A stretch of DNA of 41,483 bases from Bradyrhizobium sp. (GTDB taxonomy: Bacteria > Pseudomonadota > Alphaproteobacteria > Rhizobiales > Xanthobacteraceae), in contig NZ_JAFAVV010000697.1 of NCBI RefSeq assembly GCF_019242285.1, positions 1 through 41,483 on the forward strand, written 5' to 3'. Shown here one piece after another: positions 27,511 to 36,542 of the stretch. The notes below the pieces were generated by a model. The model was given only the letters and a program-made list of their open reading frames with translations, was not told the origin of the DNA and ran no database searches. A program made the translations under genes and the position numbers. The first letter of the stretch is position 1. Each line of letters starts with the position of its first letter.

Positions 27511-30000
27511 ATGCGCCTGGTAGCGCGATTTTTGGGGTTCCTCTTCACCATCGGAACTGTCTTGTTTCTCGCCGGCGTGGCGACTGCCGCCGCAATGATC
27601 TGGCATTTCTCCAAGGACTTGCCGGATTACTCGCAGCTTCAGGACTACGAGCCGCCGGTGATGACGCGCATCCATGCTGGCGATGGCTCGCTGCTCGGCG
27701 AGTATGCCAAGGAGCGGCGGCTCTATCTGCCGATCCAGGCGGTGCCAAAGCTCGTGATCAACGCCTTCCTCGCCGCCGAGGACAAGAATTTCTATCAGCA
27801 CGGTGGCATCGACTATTCCGGCATGGCGCGTGCCGGGCTGCTCTATATCCAGAATTTCGGCTCCAACCGGCGCCCGCAGGGCGCTTCCACCATCACCCAG
27901 CAGGTCGCGAAGAACTTCTTCTTCACGAACGAGGTCTCCTTCAACCGCAAGATCAAGGAAGCCCTGCTCGCGATGCGGCTCGAGCGGACCTATTCCAAGG
28001 ACAAGATCCTCGAGCTCTATCTCAACGAGATCTATCTCGGACAGGGCGCCTACGGCATTGCCGCCGCCTCGCTGGTCTATTTCGACAAATCGGTGAACGA
28101 GCTCACGGTGGCCGAGGCGGCCTATCTTGCGGCGCTGCCCAAGATGCCGGGGACGTTGAATCCCGTGCGCAACCATGATCGCGCCGTCGAGCGCCGCAAC
28201 TACGTCGTCGACCGCCTGCTCGAGAATGGCTGGATCAAGCAGGCCGACGCCGACAAGGCCCGCAAGGATCCGCTGACCGTCACCAGTCATGACAATGGTG
28301 CGCACACCTTCGCCGGCGAATATTTCGCCGAGGAGGTGCGCCGCGACATTTTCGAGCGTTATGGCGAGAAGAAACTCTATGAAGGCGGCCTCTCGGTACG
28401 CGCTACGCTCGATCCGAAGATCCAGGTGATGGCCCGCAAGACCATGGTGGCTGGCCTCGTGAAATATGACGAGGAGCAGGGCTATCGCGGAGCGATCAGC
28501 AAGCTCGATCTCTCGGGCGGCGACTGGGGCGTGAAGCTCGCCGACGTCAAGTCGCTGTCGGACGTCTCGCCATGGCGGATGGCAGTCGTGCTCGAATCGA
28601 GCGACCAGTCGGCGAGGATCGGCTTTCAGCCCGGGCGTCAATTCGGGGGCGCGGTGAGCAAGGGGCGCGAGACCGGCCTGATCACGCTGGATGGCGTCAA
28701 ATGGGCGAGACCCGCTGGCCGCGGCAAGGCGCCCACCGCGGTGTCGCAGGTGCTTTCGCCCGGCGACGTGATCTACGCCGATCCGCTGTTCAAGGACGGG
28801 AAGCCGGTCGAGGGCCAGTACCGCCTCGAGCAACTCCCGGAGGTTTCCGGGGCGATGGTGGCGATGGAGCCGCAGACCGGCCGCGTGCTGGCGATGGTCG
28901 GAGGCTTCTCCTTCGACCAGAGCCAGTTCAATCGCGCGACCCAGGCCTACCGGCAGCCCGGCTCGACCTTCAAGCCGATCGTCTATTCGACGGCGCTCGA
29001 CAACGGCTATACGCCGGCGTCGATCATGGTCGACGGTCCGATCGAGATCGACCAGGGACAAGGCAATGTGTGGCGGCCGGAAAACTTCTCCAACGGCAAG
29101 TATCAGGGGCCGACGACCCTGCGCAACGCGCTGAAGCACTCGCTCAACACGGTTTCGGTGCGGCTCGCCCAGGACATCGGCATGCCCCTGATCTCGGAAT
29201 ACGCGAGGCGCTTCGGCATCTATGATGAATTGCCGAACTATCTGTCCTACGCGTTGGGCACCGGCGAAACCACGGTGATGCGGATGGTGACGGCCTATTC
29301 GATGATCGCCAATGGCGGCCGGCGGGTGAAGCCGACTCTGATCGACCGCATCCAGGACCGCTATGGCCACACCATTTTCAGGCACGACAGCCGCGAATGC
29401 CGCGGCTGCGATGCGTCCGACGGCTGGAAGAACCAGACGGAGCCGCAGCTCGTCGACCGCCGCGAGCAGGTGCTGGACGTCCTTACCGCCTATCAGATCA
29501 CCTCGATGATGGAGGACGTGGTGCAGCACGGCACCGCCATCGTGGTGAGAGAAGTGGGCAAGCCGATCGCCGGCAAGACCGGCACCACCAATGAAGCCAA
29601 GGATGTCTGGTTCGTCGGCTTCTCGCCTAATCTCGTGGTCGGCATCTACATGGGCTACGACAAGCCGCGCTCGCTCGGCCGCGGCAATGAAGCGACCGGC
29701 GGCCGCCTGTCCGGAACCATCGCGCGGGACTTCTTCAAGCTCGCGCTTGCCGACAAGCCGCCGACGCCGTTTCAGATTCCCGCCGGCATCAAGCTCGTTC
29801 TCGTCGACTCCAAGACCGGCATGCGCGCGAGCCCCGGCGACCCCGGCGCGATTCGGGAAGCCTTCAAGCCCGGTACGGCGCCGCCGGACAACTACTCCAA
29901 CATCGGCGTCGCCGACGCCGACGGGCGCGGCATGATGCCGCCGGGCGACGTGCCGGATTCCGGCACGATCATGCGGCCCGGGACGGGTGGGCTGTACTGA
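27511..30000 (+). CDS. class A penicillin-binding protein 1A, tandem copy 2
   Basis: MRLVARFLGFLFTIGTVLFLAG...; collinear with copy 1; all motifs present (AAEDKNFYQHGGID, PGSTFKP, SLNTV, KTGTT). Track start 27346 lies inside copy 1. Confidence 0.95.
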   Translation: MRLVARFLGFLFTIGTVLFLAGVATAAAMIWHFSKDLPDYSQLQDYEPPVMTRIHAGDGSLLGEYAKERRLYLPIQAVPKLVINAFLAAEDKNFYQHGGIDYSGMARAGLLYIQNFGSNRRPQGASTITQQVAKNFFFTNEVSFNRKIKEALLAMRLERTYSKDKILELYLNEIYLGQGAYGIAAASLVYFDKSVNELTVAEAAYLAALPKMPGTLNPVRNHDRAVERRNYVVDRLLENGWIKQADADKARKDPLTVTSHDNGAHTFAGEYFAEEVRRDIFERYGEKKLYEGGLSVRATLDPKIQVMARKTMVAGLVKYDEEQGYRGAISKLDLSGGDWGVKLADVKSLSDVSPWRMAVVLESSDQSARIGFQPGRQFGGAVSKGRETGLITLDGVKWARPAGRGKAPTAVSQVLSPGDVIYADPLFKDGKPVEGQYRLEQLPEVSGAMVAMEPQTGRVLAMVGGFSFDQSQFNRATQAYRQPGSTFKPIVYSTALDNGYTPASIMVDGPIEIDQGQGNVWRPENFSNGKYQGPTTLRNALKHSLNTVSVRLAQDIGMPLISEYARRFGIYDELPNYLSYALGTGETTVMRMVTAYSMIANGGRRVKPTLIDRIQDRYGHTIFRHDSRECRGCDASDGWKNQTEPQLVDRREQVLDVLTAYQITSMMEDVVQHGTAIVVREVGKPIAGKTGTTNEAKDVWFVGFSPNLVVGIYMGYDKPRSLGRGNEATGGRLSGTIARDFFKLALADKPPTPFQIPAGIKLVLVDSKTGMRASPGDPGAIREAFKPGTAPPDNYSNIGVADADGRGMMPPGDVPDSGTIMRPGTGGLY

Positions 30001-30098
30001 GTTTCGGCGGATGAGACGATTGCGCTTTGCGCCCGGCACCGCTACATCCACCAATCAGATCAGGCGGGTTTGCGGCTCGCCAGCACCCGAGAACAGCC

Positions 30099-31230
30099 AT
30101 GCGCGACGAGATCAAACGCCTCGTAGAAGAGATCAAGCAGTCGGTCGGGCTGCTGAGGAGGCATCTTTGACGTCGAGAAATCGACGGCGCGGCTGGCTGA
30201 GCTGAACAAGCTCGCCGAGGACCCCAATCTCTGGAACGATCCGCAGAAGGCGCAGCGGCTGATGCAGGAGCGCACCTCGCTGGAGGACGCGCTGTCTGGC
30301 ATCGGCAAGGTCGAGCGCGAGCTTGACGACAATGTCGAAATGATCGAGCTCGGCGAAGCCGAGAGCGATCAGGGCGTCATCGAGGAGGCCGAGCAGGCGC
30401 TCAGGAGCCTGAAGAAGGACGTCGCGCGCCGCGAGCTGGAGGCATTGCTGTCCGGCGAGGCCGACAAGTTCGATTCCTATCTCGAAGTGCATGCTGGCGC
30501 GGGCGGCACCGAAAGCCAGGACTGGGCCGAGATGCTGCTGCGCATGTACACACGCTGGGCCGAGAATCACGGCTTCAAGATCGAATATCTCGAGGAGTCG
30601 CAGGGCGAGGAGGCGGGCATCAAGTCGGCCACCATCCAGATCTCGGGCCACAATGCCTATGGCTGGCTGAAGACCGAGGCCGGCGTGCACCGCCTGGTGC
30701 GGATATCGCCGTTCGATTCCAACGCGCGCCGTCACACCTCGTTCTCCAGCGTGCAGGTGTTTCCCGTCATCGACGACAGCATCAAGATCGACATCAAGGA
30801 ATCGGACGTGCGCACCGACACGATGCGGTCGGGCGGTGCCGGCGGTCAGCACGTCAACAAGACCGAATCGGCGGTGCGGCTGACGCATATCCCGACGGGT
30901 ATCGCGGTGGTCTGCCAGGCCGGCCGCTCCCAGCACAAGAATCGCGCGCAAGCCTGGGACATGCTGCGGGCGCGGCTTTACGAGGTCGAACTGAAGAAGC
31001 GCGAGGAAAAGGCCGCCGCCGAGCAGGCGGCCAAGACCGATATCGGCTGGGGTCACCAGATTCGTTCCTATGTGCTGCAGCCCTATCAGATGGTGAAGGA
31101 CCTGCGCACGGGCGTGCAGACCTCGGACACCTCGGGCGTGCTCGATGGCGACCTCGACGAGTTCATGGCCGCGACCCTGGCGCAACGCGCCTTTGGCACC
31201 GAGCCGGGCACGGTCGAGGATGTCGATTGA
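30099..31230 (+). CDS. prfB: peptide chain release factor 2, with programmed +1 frameshift
   Basis: ATG 30099: [23 protein letters not shown] then TGA (30168-30170). A +1 shift at CTT-TGA-C continues [34 protein letters not shown]... in frame with the track [16 protein letters not shown] present. Confidence 0.96.
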
Positions 31231-32102
31231 TGGCACGGGTTGCCTTCATCGGCCTCGGGCGGATGGGTCATGGGATGGCCGGCCGCTATCTCGATGCGGG
31301 TTTCACGCTCTCGATCTGGAACCGGAGCAAGGCCAAGGCGGAGGATTTGATCGCGCGCGGCGCGCGCTGGTCGACCTCGCCCGAGGATGCCGCAATCGAT
31401 GCCGACGCGGTCGTGACCATGGTGGCCGACGACGAGGCCTCGCGCGCGGTCTGGCTTGGCGCGAACGGCGCGGCGGCGACCATGAAGGCCGGAACGCTCG
31501 CGATCGAATGCTCGACCGTCTCATATGATCATGCGCTGCATCTGTCCCGCGAATTGCAATCCCGCAGCCTGATCTATCTCGATTGCCCGGTGACCGGATT
31601 GCCCGAGGCCGCAGCGCAGGGCAAGCTCAACCTGCTGGTCGGCGCCAACGCCGCCGATCTCGAAATGGCCCGGCCGTTGCTTGATCCGCTGGCGACGACC
31701 GTCCGGCACTTCGGCGAGGTCGGCGCCGGTACAGTCTACAAGCTGATCAACAACCTGATGGGCGCGATCCAGATCGCCGGCCTTGCCGAAGGGCTGGCAA
31801 TGGCGGAGCGGGCCGGCCTCGACATGAAGCTGGTGCTCGAGGCGGTCGAGCTGGGCGTCACCGCGAGCCCACAGGTGCTTCGCCACGCCAGGCGCATGGT
31901 CGCACACGATTTCGCCGGCGCGACCTTCACCGCCGCGCTCCGGCACAAGGATGCTGCCTATGCCGTGGCGCTGGCGGAGTGGCTGCTGCACGAGGCGCCG
32001 CTCATGGGGCGCGCGGCGGTCGCCTCCTACGACCGTGCCAAGGCCGTCGCGCCCGATGACGACGAGGCCAGGATGATCGAGCTGGTGTCGCGGCCGGCGT
32101 GA
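31230..32102 (+). CDS. NAD(P)-dependent oxidoreductase, 3-hydroxyisobutyrate dehydrogenase family
   Basis: ARVAFIGLGRMGHGMAGRYLDAGF, DCPVTGLPEAAAQGKLNLLVG, GAGTVYKLINNLMGA. TGATG overlap with prfB. Confidence 0.93.
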   Translation: MARVAFIGLGRMGHGMAGRYLDAGFTLSIWNRSKAKAEDLIARGARWSTSPEDAAIDADAVVTMVADDEASRAVWLGANGAAATMKAGTLAIECSTVSYDHALHLSRELQSRSLIYLDCPVTGLPEAAAQGKLNLLVGANAADLEMARPLLDPLATTVRHFGEVGAGTVYKLINNLMGAIQIAGLAEGLAMAERAGLDMKLVLEAVELGVTASPQVLRHARRMVAHDFAGATFTAALRHKDAAYAVALAEWLLHEAPLMGRAAVASYDRAKAVAPDDDEARMIELVSRPA

Positions 32103-32262
32103 GCGAGGCGCGCTTCTCCAACGAATCATCCTGCCAACATCTCACCGATACTGACAACGCCGTTTCGCTTTGCGGAATAAGCATGCCAATCGCGCGCTTG
32201 CCAGCCTCCGAACGACTTGCGACACTCGCCGCAAAATCAAGCTTGGTCGGGAGAGGGAAACG

Positions 32263-33492
32263 ATGTCCGCGCGTCTCAGGAAACTCTTTGTCACGGCGGC
32301 GGTGGCCGCAGTCACCGCGACGGCGGCCAATGCCCAGAAGAAATACGATCCGGGCGCGAGCGATGCCGAGATCAAGGTCGGCAACATCATGCCCTATAGC
32401 GGCCCCGCCTCGTCCTATGGCGTGATCGGCAAGGCGGAGGCCGCCTATGTCAACATGATCAACGAGCAGGGCGGCATCAACGGCCGCAAGATCAACTTCA
32501 TCTCCTACGACGATGCCTATAGCCCGCCGAAAGCCATCGAGCAGGCGCGCAAGCTGGTCGAGAGCGACGAGGTGCTGTTCATCTTCCAGTCGCTCGGCAC
32601 GCCTTCCAACTCGGCGATCATGAAGTACATGAACGCCAAGAAGGTGCCGCAGTTGTTCGTCGCCTCCGGCGGCACCAAATTCGGCGATCCCAAGAACTTT
32701 CCCTGGACCATGGGTTTTCAGCCCAACTACCAGAGCGAGGGGCGCATCTACGCCAAATACATCCTGGAGCACTTTCCGGACGGCAAGATCGCCGTGTTCT
32801 GGCAGAACGACGATGCCGGCAAGGACCAGTTCAAGGGTCTCAAGGACGGACTCGGCGACAAGGTCGGCATGATCATCGCCGAAAAGTCCTACGAGGTGAG
32901 CGATCCCTCGATCGATTCGCAGATCGTCGCGCTGCATGATTCCGGCGCCGACATCTTCTTTTCCTGGGCGGCGCCGAAGGGCTCGGCGCAGGCGATCCGC
33001 AAGGTCGGCGAGCTCGGCTGGAAGCCGAAATTCTTCCTCGCCAACACCGCCACCACCATTGCCTCGGTCCTGAAGCCGGCCGGCCTCGAATATTCGAAGG
33101 GGATCATCTCGACCGCCTACATCAAGGATCCGACCGATCCGGTGTGGAAGGACGATGCGGGCATGAAGAAATGGCTCGGGTTCATGGACAAGTACTATCC
33201 CGACGGCGACAAGGCCAACGCCAACAACGCCTATGCCTATGTGCAGTCCCAGGCGCTGATCCAGGTCCTGAAGCAGTGCGGCGACGATCTCACGCGCGAG
33301 AACGTGATGAAGCAGGCCGCCAATCTGCACGACTTCGCTTCCGACATGCTGCTGCCGGGAATCACCGTCAACACCTCGGCGGACGACTACTTTCCGATCG
33401 AGCAGATGCAGCTGATGCGCTTCAACGGCGAATCCTGGGAGCTGTTCGGTCCGATCATCAGTGGCGAAGTCGGACACGACGCCGGCCACTGA
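32263..33492 (+). CDS. ABC transporter substrate-binding protein (branched-chain amino acid type)
   Basis: Signal peptide MSARLRKLFVTAAVAAVTATAANAQ; KVGNIMPYSGPASSYGVIGKAEAAYVNMINEQGGINGRKINFISYDDAYSPPKAIEQARKLVE, typical LivK-like fold. Confidence 0.95.
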   Translation: MSARLRKLFVTAAVAAVTATAANAQKKYDPGASDAEIKVGNIMPYSGPASSYGVIGKAEAAYVNMINEQGGINGRKINFISYDDAYSPPKAIEQARKLVESDEVLFIFQSLGTPSNSAIMKYMNAKKVPQLFVASGGTKFGDPKNFPWTMGFQPNYQSEGRIYAKYILEHFPDGKIAVFWQNDDAGKDQFKGLKDGLGDKVGMIIAEKSYEVSDPSIDSQIVALHDSGADIFFSWAAPKGSAQAIRKVGELGWKPKFFLANTATTIASVLKPAGLEYSKGIISTAYIKDPTDPVWKDDAGMKKWLGFMDKYYPDGDKANANNAYAYVQSQALIQVLKQCGDDLTRENVMKQAANLHDFASDMLLPGITVNTSADDYFPIEQMQLMRFNGESWELFGPIISGEVGHDAGH

Positions 33493-33507
33493 GCCGAAGC
33501 GGGGCGG

Positions 33508-34143
33508 CTACTTCGTGCCATACATGCGGTCCCCGGCATCGCCCAGGCCCGGGATGATATAGCCGTGATCGTTCAGCCGCTCATCCACCGCGGCGGTCCA
33601 GATCGGGATATCGGCGTGCTCGGCCTGGAATTGCGCGATCCCTTCGGGAGCGGCGAGCAGGCAGACGAAGCGGATGTCGCGGGCGCCGCGTGCTTTCAGC
33701 AGTGACGCCGCCGCGCAGGCGGAATTTCCGGTCGCCAGCATCGGGTCCATCAGGATCGCCGTGCGGTCGGACAGGTCCTGCGGCGCCTTGAAGAAATATT
33801 CGACCGCCTGCAACGTCTCGGGATCGCGATAGAGGCCAATATGGGTGACGCGGGCGGCCGGGACCAGCGCGAGCATGCCATCGAGGAAACCGACGCCGGC
33901 GCGCAGGATCGGGGCGAAGGTCAGCTTCTTGCCGGCGATCTTGGGTGATTTCATCGGCGTCAGCGGCGTCTCGATGTCGACCAGCTCGAGCGGCAAGTCG
34001 CGGGTCACCTCGTAGCACAAGAGCATCCCGATCTCGTTCAGGAGCTCCCTGAAGCCCTTGGTCGAACGGTCGCGCTCGCGCATCAAGGAGAGCTTGTGCT
34101 GGACCAGCGGGTGATCGACGACATGGAGATTGGTGGAGGTCAT
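33508..34143 (-). CDS. upp: uracil phosphoribosyltransferase
   Basis: [35 protein letters not shown]...[14 protein letters not shown]...[13 protein letters not shown]...[17 protein letters not shown]. Confidence 0.97.
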   Translation of the reverse strand: MTSTNLHVVDHPLVQHKLSLMRERDRSTKGFRELLNEIGMLLCYEVTRDLPLELVDIETPLTPMKSPKIAGKKLTFAPILRAGVGFLDGMLALVPAARVTHIGLYRDPETLQAVEYFFKAPQDLSDRTAILMDPMLATGNSACAAASLLKARGARDIRFVCLLAAPEGIAQFQAEHADIPIWTAAVDERLNDHGYIIPGLGDAGDRMYGTK

Positions 34144-34210
34144 GCGCCGGCTTTATCGGCTTTTGCGGGCTTGCACCACCGCCCCATGCAGCACGCATGC
34201 CAGCCTCGGA

Positions 34211-35578
34211 TCAGCCGGCGCTCAACCTCACCCCGGCGCGCAGGAACTTCTGCGGATCGACCGCCTCGCCGTCGATCCGCGTTTCATAATGGAGATGCGG
34301 ACCGGTCGAGCGGCCGGTCGAGCCGACTTCGCCGACCACCTGGCCGATCTTGACGGTCTCCCCGATCCTGACGCTGATCTCCGACAGATGGCCGTAGCGG
34401 GTGGACAGGCCGTTGCCATGGTCGATCTCGACCATGCGGCCATAGCCGCCGCTCCATCCGGCCGACACCACCTTGCCGTTGGCGGTGGCGCGCACGGGAT
34501 CGCCGCTCTGCGCGCGGAAGTCGAGCCCGGTATGCATCGCCGGGCGGCCGAGGAACGGATCGCTGCGGACGCCGAAGCCCGAGGTGAATTCGACCTCGCC
34601 GATCACGGGCTTGCGGTACGGCACCATCGAAAGCGTCCGGCCCAGACGATCCATCTGGGCGCGGGTGAGATTGATTCGGTAGAGCTGCCGGTCGAAGGGG
34701 TTGGCATTGGCTGCAAGCTTGACCGGCACGAAGGGGCCGCCCATCGCAGCGCGCGGGGCGGCGGCTTCGAGCTGTGCCATGTCGAGCCCGAGATCGCTGA
34801 TCACGCCGCGCATGCGGCGCAGCCGCGATTCGGCGCCCTCCTCATACGAATTGAGCGCGGCCATCTGCCGGCTCTCGATCTGATCCAGCGAGGTCTGCAG
34901 CCGCGCAAGCGCGTTGTCGACGCCCTGGATCCTGGCGAATTGGTTGGAGGGCGGGCTCTTGCTGATCGGCGCACGCGATTCCAGGCGAGCCTCGCGGTCC
35001 GGCGGCGCCACGAAGATCACGGTGTCGCTGATCGGCGAAGGTTTCGGCGGCGACGCGCCGATGTCCGACGTCGACGGGTTGCGCGACGGCGGCCTGATCG
35101 ATCCGGTGACGTCGGGAATGGTGCCGAGCGCCGTTGCCCGGGATTCCAGCACGGTCTGCCGCCGCATGATCTGGTCGAGCTTCTGCTCGAACTGCTCCTG
35201 GTCGAGCAGCTGGCGACTGGTCGTGCGATCGACCTTGGCGCGCAGCTCGGCGATGCGATCCTCATAGGCATATTGCATTTCGGCCTGACGGGCGATCAGG
35301 CGGGTCAGCACGTCGTCGCGGAAGGCGAAATAGGTCGCGGTCGCGGCCGACCACAGGCCGAGCAGGGTCACCGTGCCCACGGCGATCCAGAACACCACCG
35401 GTCCGACCCGGACCTGCCTGCCGGCATGGGTCAGGGTATAGCCGGTCTGCGGCTGCGCCGCGGCCGGCTGAGCGGCCGGGACGGGCGCATGTGGTGCGGA
35501 CCGGCGCATGAAGGCGCGGCCGTGATTGTGCGGATGATGCTGCGGGTACTCGGAATATTGACCTGGACGGTACGACAT
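34211..35578 (-). CDS. M23 family peptidase (LytM-like, membrane anchored)
   Basis: Start MSYRPGQYSEYPQ; one TM; coiled coil; GFGVRSDPFLGRPAMHTGLDFRAQSGDPVRATANGKVVSAGWSGGYGRMVEIDHGNGLSTRYGHLS. Confidence 0.94.
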   Translation of the reverse strand: MSYRPGQYSEYPQHHPHNHGRAFMRRSAPHAPVPAAQPAAAQPQTGYTLTHAGRQVRVGPVVFWIAVGTVTLLGLWSAATATYFAFRDDVLTRLIARQAEMQYAYEDRIAELRAKVDRTTSRQLLDQEQFEQKLDQIMRRQTVLESRATALGTIPDVTGSIRPPSRNPSTSDIGASPPKPSPISDTVIFVAPPDREARLESRAPISKSPPSNQFARIQGVDNALARLQTSLDQIESRQMAALNSYEEGAESRLRRMRGVISDLGLDMAQLEAAAPRAAMGGPFVPVKLAANANPFDRQLYRINLTRAQMDRLGRTLSMVPYRKPVIGEVEFTSGFGVRSDPFLGRPAMHTGLDFRAQSGDPVRATANGKVVSAGWSGGYGRMVEIDHGNGLSTRYGHLSEISVRIGETVKIGQVVGEVGSTGRSTGPHLHYETRIDGEAVDPQKFLRAGVRLSAG

Positions 35579-35664
35579 CGGCACTCCCGAGCCGATCGGG
35601 AAAGCTTCCGTCCGGCTAATTTTGCGGGAGCGATTTGACCGCCACATGGTTAATTTTTCGACAA

Positions 35665-36363
35665 TCAGAGCGCCCGTGCCGCCGCCAGCACCTCATCGGC
35701 ATGGCCGTCGACCTTCACGCGCCGCCACACCCGGGCGATCCGACCGTCGGGGCCGATCAGCAGGGTGGTGCGAAGGATGCCGAGGAAAGTCTTGCCATAC
35801 ATGGATTTTTCAGCCCAGGCGCCGTAGGCCTCGAGCACGCCATGCTGTTCGTCCGAGAGCAGCGGCACCGCGAGCTTGTGCTTGTCACGAAAAGCATCCT
35901 GAGCCTTGATCGGGTCGGCCGAGATGCCGACAACCGCGGTCCCGGCTTCGGCGAAGGCGTCGGCCAGGCGGGTGAAGTCGATGGCCTCCCGTGTGCAACC
36001 GGGGGTGTCAGCCCGGGGATAGAAGAACAGCACCAGCTTCTTGCCGGCAAAATCCGAGAGTGCGACGTTGTCGCCGCCGTCGCGTGGCAGACGGAACTGC
36101 GGTGCCGCAGCTCCCTCGCGCAGGGCCGCCGGCTTTGCTGTAGCGGAACGCTTGGCGGTCGACGTCGAGCTGGGGGTGGATTTGGATAATTTTAACCGTT
36201 TTGATGCGGCTTCGTGCGATCCTGCTGCCGCGGCCCGCCTGCCGGATTCGCTTGCCACGGATCTGGCTTTGGTCGCGCGGTCCGTTTTCGCCTTCGCCGC
36301 CTTTGCAGGACGGCCGGGGCGGGACGGAGGCTTGGAGGATTTCTTGCGCGATTTCTTGGACAT
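35665..36363 (-). CDS. peroxiredoxin (BCP/AhpC-TSA family) with Lys/Ala/Ser-rich N-terminal extension
   Basis: N-terminal MSKKSRKKSSKPPSRPGRPAKAAKAKTDRATKARS..., then REGAAAPQFRLPRDGGDNVALSDFAGKKLVLFFYPRADTPGCTREAIDF. Confidence 0.93.
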   Translation of the reverse strand: MSKKSRKKSSKPPSRPGRPAKAAKAKTDRATKARSVASESGRRAAAAGSHEAASKRLKLSKSTPSSTSTAKRSATAKPAALREGAAAPQFRLPRDGGDNVALSDFAGKKLVLFFYPRADTPGCTREAIDFTRLADAFAEAGTAVVGISADPIKAQDAFRDKHKLAVPLLSDEQHGVLEAYGAWAEKSMYGKTFLGILRTTLLIGPDGRIARVWRRVKVDGHADEVLAAARAL

Positions 36364-36542
36364 ACGCCTTCCTTTCGTCGCTTTCCGCAGATCAATCATA
36401 GGGATAATGCGGGTTTTTGTCCGGCGAGCCGGAACCGGACCGGCGGCTGTGCAAGTCTGGCGGCGCCGGAGTATGGTTACAAGCAATTCGATCAATCCGA
36501 CGCACCGCCCGTTGGCTCGTTGAGGTGGGCAATTCGCGCCAG

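Noticed and set aside
24927-30000. PBP1a duplication as an assembly artefact
   Set aside because: The copies differ at many scattered positions, including the TM segment, an internal loop and the C-terminus, and have distinct flanks, so this is a real paralogous pair unless long reads show otherwise.
27454-30054. 866-aa minus-strand ORF
   Set aside because: Antisense to PBP1a copy 2; a shorter equivalent frame occurs antisense to copy 1, as expected from sequence duplication.
30162-30170. prfB as a pseudogene because of the in-frame TGA
   Set aside because: The context AGGAGGCATCTTTGAC is the standard RF2 programmed frameshift signal and the downstream frame is intact.
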